From Acrocarpospora macrocephala (GTDB lineage Bacteria; Actinomycetota; Actinomycetes; Streptosporangiales; Streptosporangiaceae): DNA of 64,000 nucleotides. This document shows, piece after piece, positions 27,225 to 35,935 of this stretch. The notes beneath the pieces were generated by a model. It was not told the origin of the DNA. It saw only the letters and a list, made by a program, of their open reading frames with translations, and ran no database searches. Numbering within the stretch: position 1 is the first letter of the stretch; each line of letters opens with the position of its first letter. The translations under genes were made by a program, and so were the position numbers. Where the stretch lies: NCBI RefSeq assembly GCF_009687865.1, contig NZ_BLAE01000032.1, positions 62,001 through 126,000 of the forward strand, written 5' to 3'.

Positions 27225-28460
27225 ATCGAACGCACCACCACGGTCGTCATCGGCGCGGGGCACGCGGGCCTCGCCGCGAGCCACTTCCTCCACGACCGGT
27301 CGATCGACCACGTCGTGCTCGAGCGCGGCGAGGTGGCGAACTCCTGGCGCCGCGAACGCTGGGACTCCCTGCGGCTGCTCACTCCCAATTGGCAAAGCCG
27401 CCTCCCGGGCCATCGCTACGAAGGCCCGGACCCCGACGGCTACATGACGATGGGCGAAGTGATCGAGTTCATCGAGCGCTTCGCCACCGTCACGCGCGCT
27501 CCCGTCCGGACCAGCACGAACGTCACATCGGTACGGCGCACCGACGACGGATACCGCGTGACGACGAGCTGCGGCGAAATTCGCTGCCGGGCCGTGGTCA
27601 TCGCGAGCGGCGCCTGCAACCGGCCGGCGGTGCCGCAGTTCACCGCCGCGGTGCCGGCGTCCGTCGTGCAACTGACGCCGTTCGACTACCGCGGCCCCAG
27701 CTGGCTCCCCGACGGCGGCGTACTCGTCGTGGGAGCGTCGGCGACCGGCGTGCAGCTGGCAGCCGAGCTGAAGCGGTCGGGACGGCCGGTGATCCTCTCG
27801 GTAGGCGAGCATGTACGGCTGCCGCGCCTGTACCGCGGCCGCGATGTGCTGTGGTGGATGGACGCGTCGGGCGTATGGGACCAGCGCCACGACGAGGTCG
27901 ATGATCTGACGCGGGCCCGGCGGCTACCCTCGCCGCAGCTGGTCGGAACCCCCGAGCGCAGGACCCTCGATCTCAACGCGCTCGCCACGATGGGTGTCGA
28001 ACTGGTGGGCCGCTGGGCGGCGGTGCGTGACGGCAGTGCGCTGTTCTCCGGCGGCCTGCGTAACGTGTTCTCGCTCGCGGACCTCAAGATGCGGCGCCTG
28101 CTGGACACGTTCGACGAGTGGGCCCGGGCGCACGGCCGCGACGCCGAGGTCGATCCTCCCGAGCGCTTCGCGCCGACACAGGTACCCGAGTCGGCGCGAT
28201 GGCAACTCGATCTGCGAAGCGGCGAGATCCGCACGATCGTGTGGGCGACGGGATACCGGCCCGACTACGGGTGGCTCGACGTGCCCGTGGTCGACACGAA
28301 GGGCCAACTGCGCCACGAGGGCGGTGTGGTCGACAGCCCGGGCCTGTACGCGCTGGGGCTGCCCGTGCTGCGGCGGCGCAAGTCCACATTCATCCACGGC
28401 ATCGAGGACGACGCGCGCGAGGTGATCGATCACCTCACGCGCTACCTGGCCTTGTCATGA
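27225..28460 (+). CDS. FAD-dependent oxidoreductase (flavin monooxygenase-like), apparent ATC start
   Basis: About 411 residues with an FAD-binding VVIGAGHAGLA near the N-terminus, ERGEVANSWRRERWDSLRLLTPNW as in FMO/CzcO-like proteins, a second Rossmann motif VVGASATGVQLA for NAD(P), and VWATGYRPDYGWL. No ATG, GTG or TTG lies between the osmC stop and the essential GxGxxG. The best placed start is ATC 27225, eight bases after GGGAG. An in-frame GTG at 27315 would delete the FAD motif. It is probably co-expressed with osmC. Confidence 0.82.
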   Translation: MERTTTVVIGAGHAGLAASHFLHDRSIDHVVLERGEVANSWRRERWDSLRLLTPNWQSRLPGHRYEGPDPDGYMTMGEVIEFIERFATVTRAPVRTSTNVTSVRRTDDGYRVTTSCGEIRCRAVVIASGACNRPAVPQFTAAVPASVVQLTPFDYRGPSWLPDGGVLVVGASATGVQLAAELKRSGRPVILSVGEHVRLPRLYRGRDVLWWMDASGVWDQRHDEVDDLTRARRLPSPQLVGTPERRTLDLNALATMGVELVGRWAAVRDGSALFSGGLRNVFSLADLKMRRLLDTFDEWARAHGRDAEVDPPERFAPTQVPESARWQLDLRSGEIRTIVWATGYRPDYGWLDVPVVDTKGQLRHEGGVVDSPGLYALGLPVLRRRKSTFIHGIEDDAREVIDHLTRYLALS

Positions 28461-28499
28461 GGCCGGCCTTCAGGATCTGCGGCAGGCATAAAGATTGGT

Positions 28500-28524
28500 T
28501 TCACGGCTGTTGGTGAGCCGTGAA
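28500..28524 (+). terminator. Perfect 9-bp inverted repeat, possible terminator
   Basis: TTCACGGCT, a seven-base loop, then AGCCGTGAA, about 40 bases after the flavoprotein stop. There is no T-run, so it may be a weak terminator or a protein-binding site for the next gene. Confidence 0.45.
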
Positions 28525-28623
28525 CTGCGCGGAATCGTCCCCGCCTGATATGGCGGTAACGAGAACGACGAGATTCGGTGCTTCTGCTGTTCACGCAGGG
28601 TCCACGCGTTTACCGTTCGGCGC

Positions 28624-29634
28624 ATGGGACTGATCGAGGCCGGAGCCTGGGGTCTGGGTCGTGTGGCCGCGGCGGCGCGTCCGGGCCGTCCGTGGCTGCG
28701 GGTGAAAGCATCACCATGGTGGGCGCGGGTCCTGGTCGCCGCTGGCGCGCGGCGGGCGTCCACCTCCGACAGTATGGCCGTCACATACCCCGCCAATGCA
28801 CCGTCGGCGCTCACATCCGCAGCCGAAACGCCAGGCGAGTCCGATCCACCGGGGTCGTCGGCGGCGATGTTCGAGCTGCATGACGTCTGTATCTTCTACG
28901 GTGATGCCCAGGTCCTGCGTCGCGTGACAATGTCCATCAGCCGCAAGCAGATCACCGCGCTGATCGGGCTGTCGGGTTCCGGAAAATCCTCGCTCCTGCG
29001 TTCCCTGAACCGCATGAATGATGATGTTCCAGGTTTCCGGATCGAGGGTCGGATCGCCTACGAGCGTCAGGATCTCTACGCTGCCGAGGTCGACCCGCAG
29101 GAAGTCCGTCGCCGCATCGGAATGGTCTTCCAGCGGCCTAACCCGTTCCCGAAGTCGATTTACGACAATGTCGCCTTCGGGCCCCGCGTCAACGGCATGA
29201 CGGGCGGGATGGACGACATCGTCGAGAAGGCGCTGATCAAGGCGGCCCTCTGGGACGAGGTCAAGGACAGGCTCAAGGCCAGCGCACTTCTCTTGTCCGA
29301 TGGGCAGCAGCAGAGGTTGTGCATCGCCAGGGCCATCGCGATCGAACCCGAGGTGCTCCTCATGGACGAGCCATGTTCCGCCCTGGACCCGATCGCGACG
29401 GCCAAGATCGAGGATTTGATGCAGGAGCTCGCGCGCGACTACACCATCGTGATCGTCACCCACAACATGCAGCAGGCGGCCCGTGTTTCCGACTACACGG
29501 GGTTTCTTACCGTGGAAGTCGACCACGAGGGTCAACGGTATGGCCGTCTAGTGGAGTTGGATCGGACCACCCGTATTTTCACAAAGCCGAACGACAAGCG
29601 GACCGAGGACTACATCACCGGCCGTTTTGGCTGA
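28624..29634 (+). CDS. Orphan PstB-like ABC ATPase with altered signature motif
   Basis: Residues 82-336 align with phosphate-importer ATPases: Walker [10 protein letters not shown] (115-123), [33 protein letters not shown], Walker [14 protein letters not shown] and H-loop VTHNMQQA. The signature reads LSDGQQQR (224-231) instead of LSGGQQQR. No pstS, pstC, pstA or phoU gene is nearby. The first 80 residues are not PstB-like; ATG 28774 or ATG 28867 may be the true start, although TACCGT just upstream would make ATG 28624 leaderless. It may have been recruited to another complex or be an inefficient ATPase. Confidence 0.75.
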   Translation: MGLIEAGAWGLGRVAAAARPGRPWLRVKASPWWARVLVAAGARRASTSDSMAVTYPANAPSALTSAAETPGESDPPGSSAAMFELHDVCIFYGDAQVLRRVTMSISRKQITALIGLSGSGKSSLLRSLNRMNDDVPGFRIEGRIAYERQDLYAAEVDPQEVRRRIGMVFQRPNPFPKSIYDNVAFGPRVNGMTGGMDDIVEKALIKAALWDEVKDRLKASALLLSDGQQQRLCIARAIAIEPEVLLMDEPCSALDPIATAKIEDLMQELARDYTIVIVTHNMQQAARVSDYTGFLTVEVDHEGQRYGRLVELDRTTRIFTKPNDKRTEDYITGRFG

Positions 29635-29706
29635 TCGTCTGGCGACAGCCAAGTATCCGTCTTGGGCGACACCCGCGCTTTGGCCAAAAACAACGAGATG
29701 GTGCCG

Positions 29707-30138
29707 TTACTCGGGTCCACCTAGCACTGCTGCCCTTGTCCGCCAGGCGTACCAGCCGCGACACAACACGTAGGACGCCACGAGGATGAGCACGAGGCCG
29801 AGGTCGACGAAAAGGGCCCTGCGCGCCTCAAGCACGTCGCCGACCACCACAGCGAAGACGACGAGTGCGGCCTTTTGGCCGAAGAGCAGCTCCCACACCC
29901 CCCAGTGCGTCCGCGGCGACAGGGCGAGCAGAGCGAACAGTCCCGCGACGACCAGGTAGGCGGACGTACGCCAGAACTCCACCCAGATCCGGTCGTCGGA
30001 CGCGGCGGCCACTTTCCAGCAGCCTTCGACGAACGCGCCGATGGAACCGACCGCCGCGAAGGCGAGCAGCCCCCGCCCGATCAGGTCCAGCCGTCTCGCG
30101 CTGCCACCGCCGGTGAGCGCGGCATCTTCAACTTTCAT
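29707..30138 (-). CDS. Four-TM membrane protein of unknown function
   Basis: A 143-residue protein with four hydrophobic segments (GRGLLAFAAVGSIGAFVEG, TSAYLVVAGLFALLALS, FGQKAALVVFAVVVGDVLEA, FVDLGLVLILVASYVLCRGW). ATG 30138 was chosen for the GGGAGG seven bases upstream. It is divergent from the multicopper oxidase, with a shared inverted repeat between them, which suggests co-regulation. No family is recognised. Confidence 0.75.
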   Translation of the reverse strand: MKVEDAALTGGGSARRLDLIGRGLLAFAAVGSIGAFVEGCWKVAAASDDRIWVEFWRTSAYLVVAGLFALLALSPRTHWGVWELLFGQKAALVVFAVVVGDVLEARRALFVDLGLVLILVASYVLCRGWYAWRTRAAVLGGPE

Positions 30139-30209
30139 AACAACCTCCCGCGTGCGATGAGGGCCAGGCTGCCAAGCTCGCACCGGCGCACGCACGCTCG
30201 CGTCGGCGA

Positions 30210-30251
30210 AAATCGCCTACGCGGCGACGACTGGTGTCACATAGGCGATTT
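30210..30251. promoter_or_regulatory. Inverted repeat in the divergent membrane protein/multicopper oxidase promoter
   Basis: Perfect 10-bp arms AAATCGCCTA (30210-30219) and TAGGCGATTT (30242-30251) are 22 bases apart, with further matches outside the arms. The repeat lies between the divergent starts at 30138 and 30294. It could be two half-sites for a regulator or a hairpin in the oxidase leader. Confidence 0.5.
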
Positions 30252-30293
30252 CTACCGACGCGATCACATGCGGTTCGGGATCACCCTGGTCTG

Positions 30294-32117
30294 GTGTTCG
30301 AGCCGCTCTTCCTCACAGACATGGTGTTCGCCGTGCTGGCGATGGTTGCCGCACTCGTCGTCGGCGGGCTCGCGTCCGGTGCCGTACGGCGGCTTCGCCG
30401 GTGGCTGTACATCACCGCGGCTCTGGTAGCAGCACGATTGCTCGTCGCCTGCCTGATCCTCACCGGTGGTATGGCGCTGGCCGACTCACGGCTGATCGTG
30501 CAAGTCCCGTTGACGGTTCTGCCGGTCGCCTGGGCGGTGTGGAAGCCTGGCCGGACGGCCGCTCATGTCAGTGCGGCCGGTGTGCTGTTGTCGGTCTTGT
30601 GGCTGTTGCTGCCGTTCGGTCCCCAAGACGCAGTGTTCGTGCTCGCCGGTTCCGTGGCGGCGTTGGCGGTGATCGCCGGGCTCTCCACAGCACTAGGCCG
30701 TTGGCGTCGATCGGGCTCGCGCGTCGCACGCATGCCTTGGCTGGCGGCGGCCTTCCTGCTGGTGCCCGCGGTCGTGCTGGTTCTGGGCAGCCAGGCGAAC
30801 GCCACTTCGGACGGGCACCACCACTCCGCGGCCGGTGACATCAGCGTCGATCAGCTCACCGGGCCGCGCGACCGGGCGCCCGACGTCCGGCTGACGCTGA
30901 CCGCGGCCCGGGGCGCCGTACGACTGGCCTCTGGCCACTCCGTTGACGCGCTCACGTTCAACGGCATATCCCCTGGCCCGGAGATCCGGGCGAAACAAGG
31001 TCAGCTCGTCGAGGTGACGCTCGTCAACACCGACGTCGAGGAAGGCGTGACCATTCACTGGCACGGCGTCGACGTGCCCAACGCGGAGGACGGTGTGCCT
31101 GGCGTGACGCAGAACGCGGTCCGGCCAGGCGAGCGGCACGTCTACCGGTTCGTACCGAACCGGCCGGGCACCTTCTGGTACCACACGCATCGCGACGCGT
31201 CGCGCACCGTGCAGCGAGGCCTGTTCGGGGCGCTGGTCATCGAGGACACGGACGCGTTCGACGGGGTCGAGCGCACGTTCTTCGCTCATCGGTGGCCCGG
31301 CGCCGACGGCCCGATCGCCGCCTTCGACCGGGGCGACCAACCCGTACGGCACGCCGTCAGCGCAGGCCGGAAGGTCCTGCTGAGGTTGATCAACAGTTCC
31401 GGGGAGCCGTACCGGATCCACGTCGGCGGCACCCGGTTCACCGTCGCGGCCATTGACGGCAACCCGATCCAGGGCGCCACACCGGTCAGTCCGGGAACCG
31501 ACCTCCTGCTGGCCGCGGGCGGGCGGTACGACATCACCTTCACGATGCCGGACGGCCCGGTGACCCTGGCCGTCGACTCCGCCGCACTCGCCTTCAGCCC
31601 CAGCGGCGCAGCGGATCCCGCCGGCCTGACCAGCGGCCCGCTGTTCGATCCGCTCACCTACGGCTCGGGCGCGGCGCCTGCCCCGGATGGCTACGACCGC
31701 ACTTTCGACCTCCGGCTGGACGACGGGCTGGGCTTCAGCCAGGGCCGGTTCAGCTACGTCAGCAGCCTGATCAACGGCCGCCTGTACCCGGCGGTGCCCA
31801 CCCTCGTGGTCGGCCAAGGGGACCGGGTGAAGGTACGCATCGCCAACCGCAGCCTCATCGATCACCCCATGCACCTGCACGGCCATCGCGTTCGCGTGCT
31901 TTCCCGCAACGGCGTGCCGGCCACCGGTGGCACCTGGTGGACCGACACCCTCAACGTGGCCCCGGGCGAGGTGTTCGAGATCGCGTTCACCGCGGACAAC
32001 CCCGGGATCTGGATGGATCACTGCCACAACTTCAAGCACGCCGCCGACGGCATGATCATGCACCTCGCCTACGTCGGCGTCGGTACGCCGTACTCGGCGG
32101 TTGATATGCCCGAATGA
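30294..32117 (+). CDS. Membrane-anchored multicopper oxidase
   Basis: About 607 residues. The N-terminal 160 residues hold several TM helices, then a second hydrophobic segment and cupredoxin domains. All four copper-site motifs are intact: HWHG (255-258), HTH (297-299), HPMHLHGH (524-531) and HCHNFKHAADGM (from 576, with the type-1 Cys and His). It oxidises a phenolic or metal substrate while reducing oxygen to water outside the membrane. Start GTG 30294 was preferred because earlier codons run through the inverted repeat; ATG 30321 is possible. The stop lies 25 bases before the LAL regulator. Confidence 0.9.
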   Translation: MFEPLFLTDMVFAVLAMVAALVVGGLASGAVRRLRRWLYITAALVAARLLVACLILTGGMALADSRLIVQVPLTVLPVAWAVWKPGRTAAHVSAAGVLLSVLWLLLPFGPQDAVFVLAGSVAALAVIAGLSTALGRWRRSGSRVARMPWLAAAFLLVPAVVLVLGSQANATSDGHHHSAAGDISVDQLTGPRDRAPDVRLTLTAARGAVRLASGHSVDALTFNGISPGPEIRAKQGQLVEVTLVNTDVEEGVTIHWHGVDVPNAEDGVPGVTQNAVRPGERHVYRFVPNRPGTFWYHTHRDASRTVQRGLFGALVIEDTDAFDGVERTFFAHRWPGADGPIAAFDRGDQPVRHAVSAGRKVLLRLINSSGEPYRIHVGGTRFTVAAIDGNPIQGATPVSPGTDLLLAAGGRYDITFTMPDGPVTLAVDSAALAFSPSGAADPAGLTSGPLFDPLTYGSGAAPAPDGYDRTFDLRLDDGLGFSQGRFSYVSSLINGRLYPAVPTLVVGQGDRVKVRIANRSLIDHPMHLHGHRVRVLSRNGVPATGGTWWTDTLNVAPGEVFEIAFTADNPGIWMDHCHNFKHAADGMIMHLAYVGVGTPYSAVDMPE

Positions 32118-32142
32118 TGGCGGCCCGCCTAACATACGCGGT

Positions 32143-34836
32143 ATGCGGACGTTGGCGCGCTTTCCCGGTCCACTCGTCGGCAGGCAGGACGAGATCCGGC
32201 GCATCGACGAGCTGATCGGCGCCGCGCGTGCGGGCCAGGGCGGGGTGCTGGTCCTGCGAGGTGAGGCGGGTATCGGCAAGAGCGCGCTGCTGGACCACGC
32301 CCGGCAGGCGGCGTCCGGGTTCCGGGTCATCCACGCGTCCGGGTCGGAGTTCGAGACGGAGTTGCCGTTCGCCGCCCTGCACCAGCTTTGTGTGCCGATG
32401 CTGGGGCATCTCGCCGAACTGCCCGCCCAGCGCCGCGAGGCCCTCCGAGTCGCATTTGGACTGGTCACGGGCACGCCGGATGTGTTCCGCATCGGTCTGG
32501 CGACCTTGGAGCTGCTGGCGTCCGCAGCCCGGAAACGACCGCTGTTGTGCGTGGTGGATGACGCCCAATGGCTGGATGCGGCTTCGTCGAAGGCGTTGAC
32601 CTTCCTCGCCCGGCGCGTCACCTCGGAACCTGTCGCCATGGTGTTCGCGGTCCGGCTGCCCGGTGCGGCCAGCGAACTGGACGAGCTGCCGGGCCTGGTC
32701 GTCGAGGGGTTGAGCGACGCCGACGCACGGGCGTTGCTGGCGGCGAAGAGCCATGTGACGCTCGACGAGCAGGTGCGTGACCGGATCATGGCCGAGGCAC
32801 GCGGAAACCCGTTGGCGCTGCTCGAACTGCCCAGAGCCGGCGGTTTCGCCCCGCCGGACACCTCTTCGGTGCCGACCCGGATCGAGCGCGGTTTCCAGGC
32901 TAGGCTGGCCGACCTGCCCGCCGGGGCGCGGCTGCTGCTGACCATCGCGAGCGCCGACCCGACCGGCGACCCCGCTCTGCTGTGGCCCGCCGCGCAACGA
33001 CTGGACATCGACGTGACGACGACCAGCGCGGCCGCGACCGCCACCGGGCTGGTCGAGTTCTCCACCCGCGTCCGCTTCTGCCACCCTCTGGCCCGGTCAG
33101 CGGTCTACCGGGCCGCGGCAGCGGGCCAGCGCCGTACGGCTCATCGAGTGCTGGCCGAGGTCACCGACCCGGTCGTGGACCCGGACCGGCGAGCCTGGCA
33201 TCGCGCCCAGGCCAGCACCGGTCCCGATGACGACGTCGCCGCCGAACTTGAGCGTTCCGCGTCCCGTGCCCAGTCGCGCGGGGGTGTGGTGGCCGCGGCG
33301 GCCTTCATCGAACGCGCGGCGGCGTTGTCGCTGGACGCCGCCAAGCGGATCGAGCGGACACTCGCGGCAGCGCAGGCCAAGCTCGACGCGGGCGCCACCG
33401 ACACGGCGGCGGAACTTCTCACGACCGTCGAGAACGCGGCACTGGACGATCTCCAGCACGCCAGGGTCGATCTGCTGCGGGGTCGGATCGCCTTCGTACG
33501 ACACAACGACGGCACCGGCCCGATGTTCATGCTGCGTGCCGCGCAGCGGCTTTCGGGACTGGACCCGGACTGGTCACGCGGCTGTTTCCTGGACGCGCTC
33601 GAGATGGGCCTGGTCGTCGGCCGGGCCAGCGGTGTGCTGGACATGGTCGTGGCCGCGGCACAGTCCGCGGCGCCGGCACCGCGCTCCCCGGACATCCTGG
33701 ACGCGCTGATTCTGCTGGCCACAGACGGACACCGGGCTGCGGTTCCCTTGATACGGAACGTTCTCGACGGCGACGGCAGCCCGATGTGGACTCGATGGCC
33801 CGCACTTGCCACGGTGCTCGCATCCGAATTGTGGGACCCGCACACCCACGCGGTGATCGTCGAGTGGCTGATGAAGACCGGTCGCGAGCTGGGCTCGCCG
33901 CTCGTGCTGCGCCTTGGCCTCGCCCAGGCGGCGTCCGGCGCCGCGCTGATCGGCGACTTCGGGCAGGCCATGGCGGCGATCGCCGAGGAGGAGGCGATCG
34001 CCGACGCGGTCGGCGGCCCCCCGCTGATGTATCACCGGCTGCACCTGGCCGCGATGCGTGGCCGCCGCCAGGAGGCGTTCGAGCTGTTCGAGACGGCCAC
34101 GACAGCGGCGACAGCGCGCGGCGCGGGGCAACTGATCGCCAACGTCCACTGGGCGGCAGCCGTGCTGAACAACGGCCTGGCCGACTACCCGGCCGCACTG
34201 ACCGCGGCCCGGCAGGCCACCGCCCACGGTGACCTCTTCCTCGCCGGAGCCTCCCTGCCCGAACTCGTGGAGGCGGCCGTCCGATGTGGCGAGCCCGCCG
34301 CCGCCGCCACCGCCCTGGAATCGTTGACCGAACGCACCGAAGCCAGCGGAACCGCCTCGGGCCTGGGCATCGCGGCGTACGCACGAGGGCTCGTGACCGG
34401 AGCCGAGGACCACTACCGGGAAGCCATCGAACACCTCGAGGAAAGCCCCCTGCTGCCCTATCGGGCCAGAGCCCATCTCCTGTACGGGGAATGGCTGCGG
34501 CGCGAAGGCCGCAGGCGGGATTGCCGCCGGCACCTGCGGACCGCCCACGAACTGCTGTCCGAGGCCGGGCTCGAGGCGTTCGCCCGGCGAGCCGCCGACG
34601 AACTGCGGGCCACCGGCGAAAAGGCCCGCAGCCGGTCGGGGCACACCTACGACCAGCTCACCATGCAGGAGGTGTCCATCGCCCGGCTGGTCGCCACCGG
34701 CGCGACGTCCAACGAGGTGGCCGCCCGGCTGTTCCTCAGCCCACGCACCGTCGACGCCCATCTGCGCAACATCTTCCGCAAGCTCGGCATCACCTCCCGC
34801 AGGCAGCTCAGAGACCAGCCCGACCTAGGCGTCTGA
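32143..34836 (+). CDS. LuxR-family LAL-type regulator (ATPase + TPR-like + LuxR HTH)
   Basis: About 897 residues. N-terminal AAA/NTPase with Walker A RGEAGIGKSALL (near 40-50) and Walker B LLCVVDDAQWLD; a long alpha-helical repeat middle (ALSLDAAKRIERTLAAAQAKLDAG and similar); C-terminal LuxR helix-turn-helix LTMQEVSIARLVATGATSNE ... RTVDAHLRNIFRKLGI. ATG 32143 precedes the first conserved block (PGPLVGRQDEI). LAL proteins are large activators, often of secondary metabolism or sugar use. It follows the oxidase closely and may be co-transcribed. Confidence 0.92.
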   Translation: MRTLARFPGPLVGRQDEIRRIDELIGAARAGQGGVLVLRGEAGIGKSALLDHARQAASGFRVIHASGSEFETELPFAALHQLCVPMLGHLAELPAQRREALRVAFGLVTGTPDVFRIGLATLELLASAARKRPLLCVVDDAQWLDAASSKALTFLARRVTSEPVAMVFAVRLPGAASELDELPGLVVEGLSDADARALLAAKSHVTLDEQVRDRIMAEARGNPLALLELPRAGGFAPPDTSSVPTRIERGFQARLADLPAGARLLLTIASADPTGDPALLWPAAQRLDIDVTTTSAAATATGLVEFSTRVRFCHPLARSAVYRAAAAGQRRTAHRVLAEVTDPVVDPDRRAWHRAQASTGPDDDVAAELERSASRAQSRGGVVAAAAFIERAAALSLDAAKRIERTLAAAQAKLDAGATDTAAELLTTVENAALDDLQHARVDLLRGRIAFVRHNDGTGPMFMLRAAQRLSGLDPDWSRGCFLDALEMGLVVGRASGVLDMVVAAAQSAAPAPRSPDILDALILLATDGHRAAVPLIRNVLDGDGSPMWTRWPALATVLASELWDPHTHAVIVEWLMKTGRELGSPLVLRLGLAQAASGAALIGDFGQAMAAIAEEEAIADAVGGPPLMYHRLHLAAMRGRRQEAFELFETATTAATARGAGQLIANVHWAAAVLNNGLADYPAALTAARQATAHGDLFLAGASLPELVEAAVRCGEPAAAATALESLTERTEASGTASGLGIAAYARGLVTGAEDHYREAIEHLEESPLLPYRARAHLLYGEWLRREGRRRDCRRHLRTAHELLSEAGLEAFARRAADELRATGEKARSRSGHTYDQLTMQEVSIARLVATGATSNEVAARLFLSPRTVDAHLRNIFRKLGITSRRQLRDQPDLGV

Positions 34837-34887
34837 CAGCTGGACGCGGGTCTCCCTGGGCGCCGCGCCGGTCTTCAAAATCTCCTC

Positions 34888-34921
34888 TTATCAGATTGTT
34901 CAACAATACTTATATTGAACA
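34888..34921 (+). promoter_or_regulatory. AT-rich promoter with palindrome TGTTCAA-N11-TTGAACA, leaderless SPFH start
   Basis: TTATCA (34888-34893), a 17-base spacer, then TATATT (34911-34916) would start transcription at about the ATG of the SPFH gene (34923). The palindrome at 34897-34921 (7-bp perfect arms plus partial inner symmetry) covers the spacer and -10, a repressor-like arrangement. The patch is strikingly AT-rich for this genome. Confidence 0.6.
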
Positions 34922-34922
34922 T

Positions 34923-35894
34923 ATGTCCAGATTATCGATCGGTGTAATACTTGCCGCCCTGACCGGGCTCATCGCGCTGATCACGTACACGACCGGGTTC
35001 ACCAGCACGGACGCGGGAGTCGTCGCCGTCATCCGCGACGGCGGCCCCCTGGATGAGAGCGGCATCCGCCAGGTCCTCAACCCGGCCACCGGACCCACCT
35101 GGACCGGGTTCTGGTCCACCGCGCACACCTACCCGGCCCAGCAGCGCATCTACACGATCACCTCAGACGCCAAACGGGCCACCACGCTCGGTGTGGACGA
35201 GGTCATCGTGCCCAGTGGCGACGGTGTCAACGTAGGCGTGGAGGGCACGTTCTACTTCACGCTCAACCTCGATCACGAGACCCTCAAAGCCTTCGACGAC
35301 CGGTACGGAACCCGCACCTACATCGCCGGCGACGACATGCTCTACGCCTGGGACGGCGACGAAGGCTGGAGCGCCTTCTTCGGCCAGGCGGTCCGCCCGG
35401 TCATCTACAACGCGCTGCGCGTGCAGATCGGGGCCCTGCGCTGCGAGGAACTGGTGCCCACCTGCGCCTTCCTCAACGGCGCCGACACCCCCGAGCCGAG
35501 CACCGGCCTGGCGAACCTGGCCCGGGTGCAGTCCGGGGTCAACGCCAGCCTGGAGCGGGAGATCCAGGCCATGCTGGGCGGGCCGTACCTGACCGGATTC
35601 CGGTTCAACCTGGTTCGGATCACCCTGCCCGCCGAGGTCCAGCAGAGCATCACCACCGCGCAGGGCGCGCAGGCGGGCATCCGCGAGGCCGAGGCCAGGG
35701 CCGAGCGGTCCGAGATCGACGGCCGGGCCCTGGTGACCAGCGCCGAGGCCGAGGCGGACGCCAACCGGGCCCGCCAGAAGGGCTACGAGGCCTGCCCCGC
35801 CTGCGTCGAGATCGACAAGATCAGGGCGCTGCCGGACGGCATCACGGTCTACGCCCCCGGCAATCCCGAGGGCGTGAACGCCACCGGCAAGTAG
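34923..35894 (+). CDS. SPFH/Band 7 (stomatin/prohibitin-like) membrane protein
   Basis: A 323-residue protein with one N-terminal TM anchor (IGVILAALTGLIALITYTTGF, residues about 6-26), an SPFH domain (DAGVVAVIRDGG ... VDEVIVPSGDGVNVGVEGTFYFTLN), and a C-terminal Ala/Glu/Arg-rich coiled coil (GAQAGIREAEARAERSEIDG ... AEAEADANRARQKG), as in flotillin/prohibitin families. A CPAC pair follows. It probably forms membrane-associated oligomers. A GntR-type regulator gene follows 41 bases later. Confidence 0.88.
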   Translation: MSRLSIGVILAALTGLIALITYTTGFTSTDAGVVAVIRDGGPLDESGIRQVLNPATGPTWTGFWSTAHTYPAQQRIYTITSDAKRATTLGVDEVIVPSGDGVNVGVEGTFYFTLNLDHETLKAFDDRYGTRTYIAGDDMLYAWDGDEGWSAFFGQAVRPVIYNALRVQIGALRCEELVPTCAFLNGADTPEPSTGLANLARVQSGVNASLEREIQAMLGGPYLTGFRFNLVRITLPAEVQQSITTAQGAQAGIREAEARAERSEIDGRALVTSAEAEADANRARQKGYEACPACVEIDKIRALPDGITVYAPGNPEGVNATGK

Positions 35895-35935
35895 GGATTC
35901 GACAATGAGGACGAACTAGTGATTTTCTGCTGACT

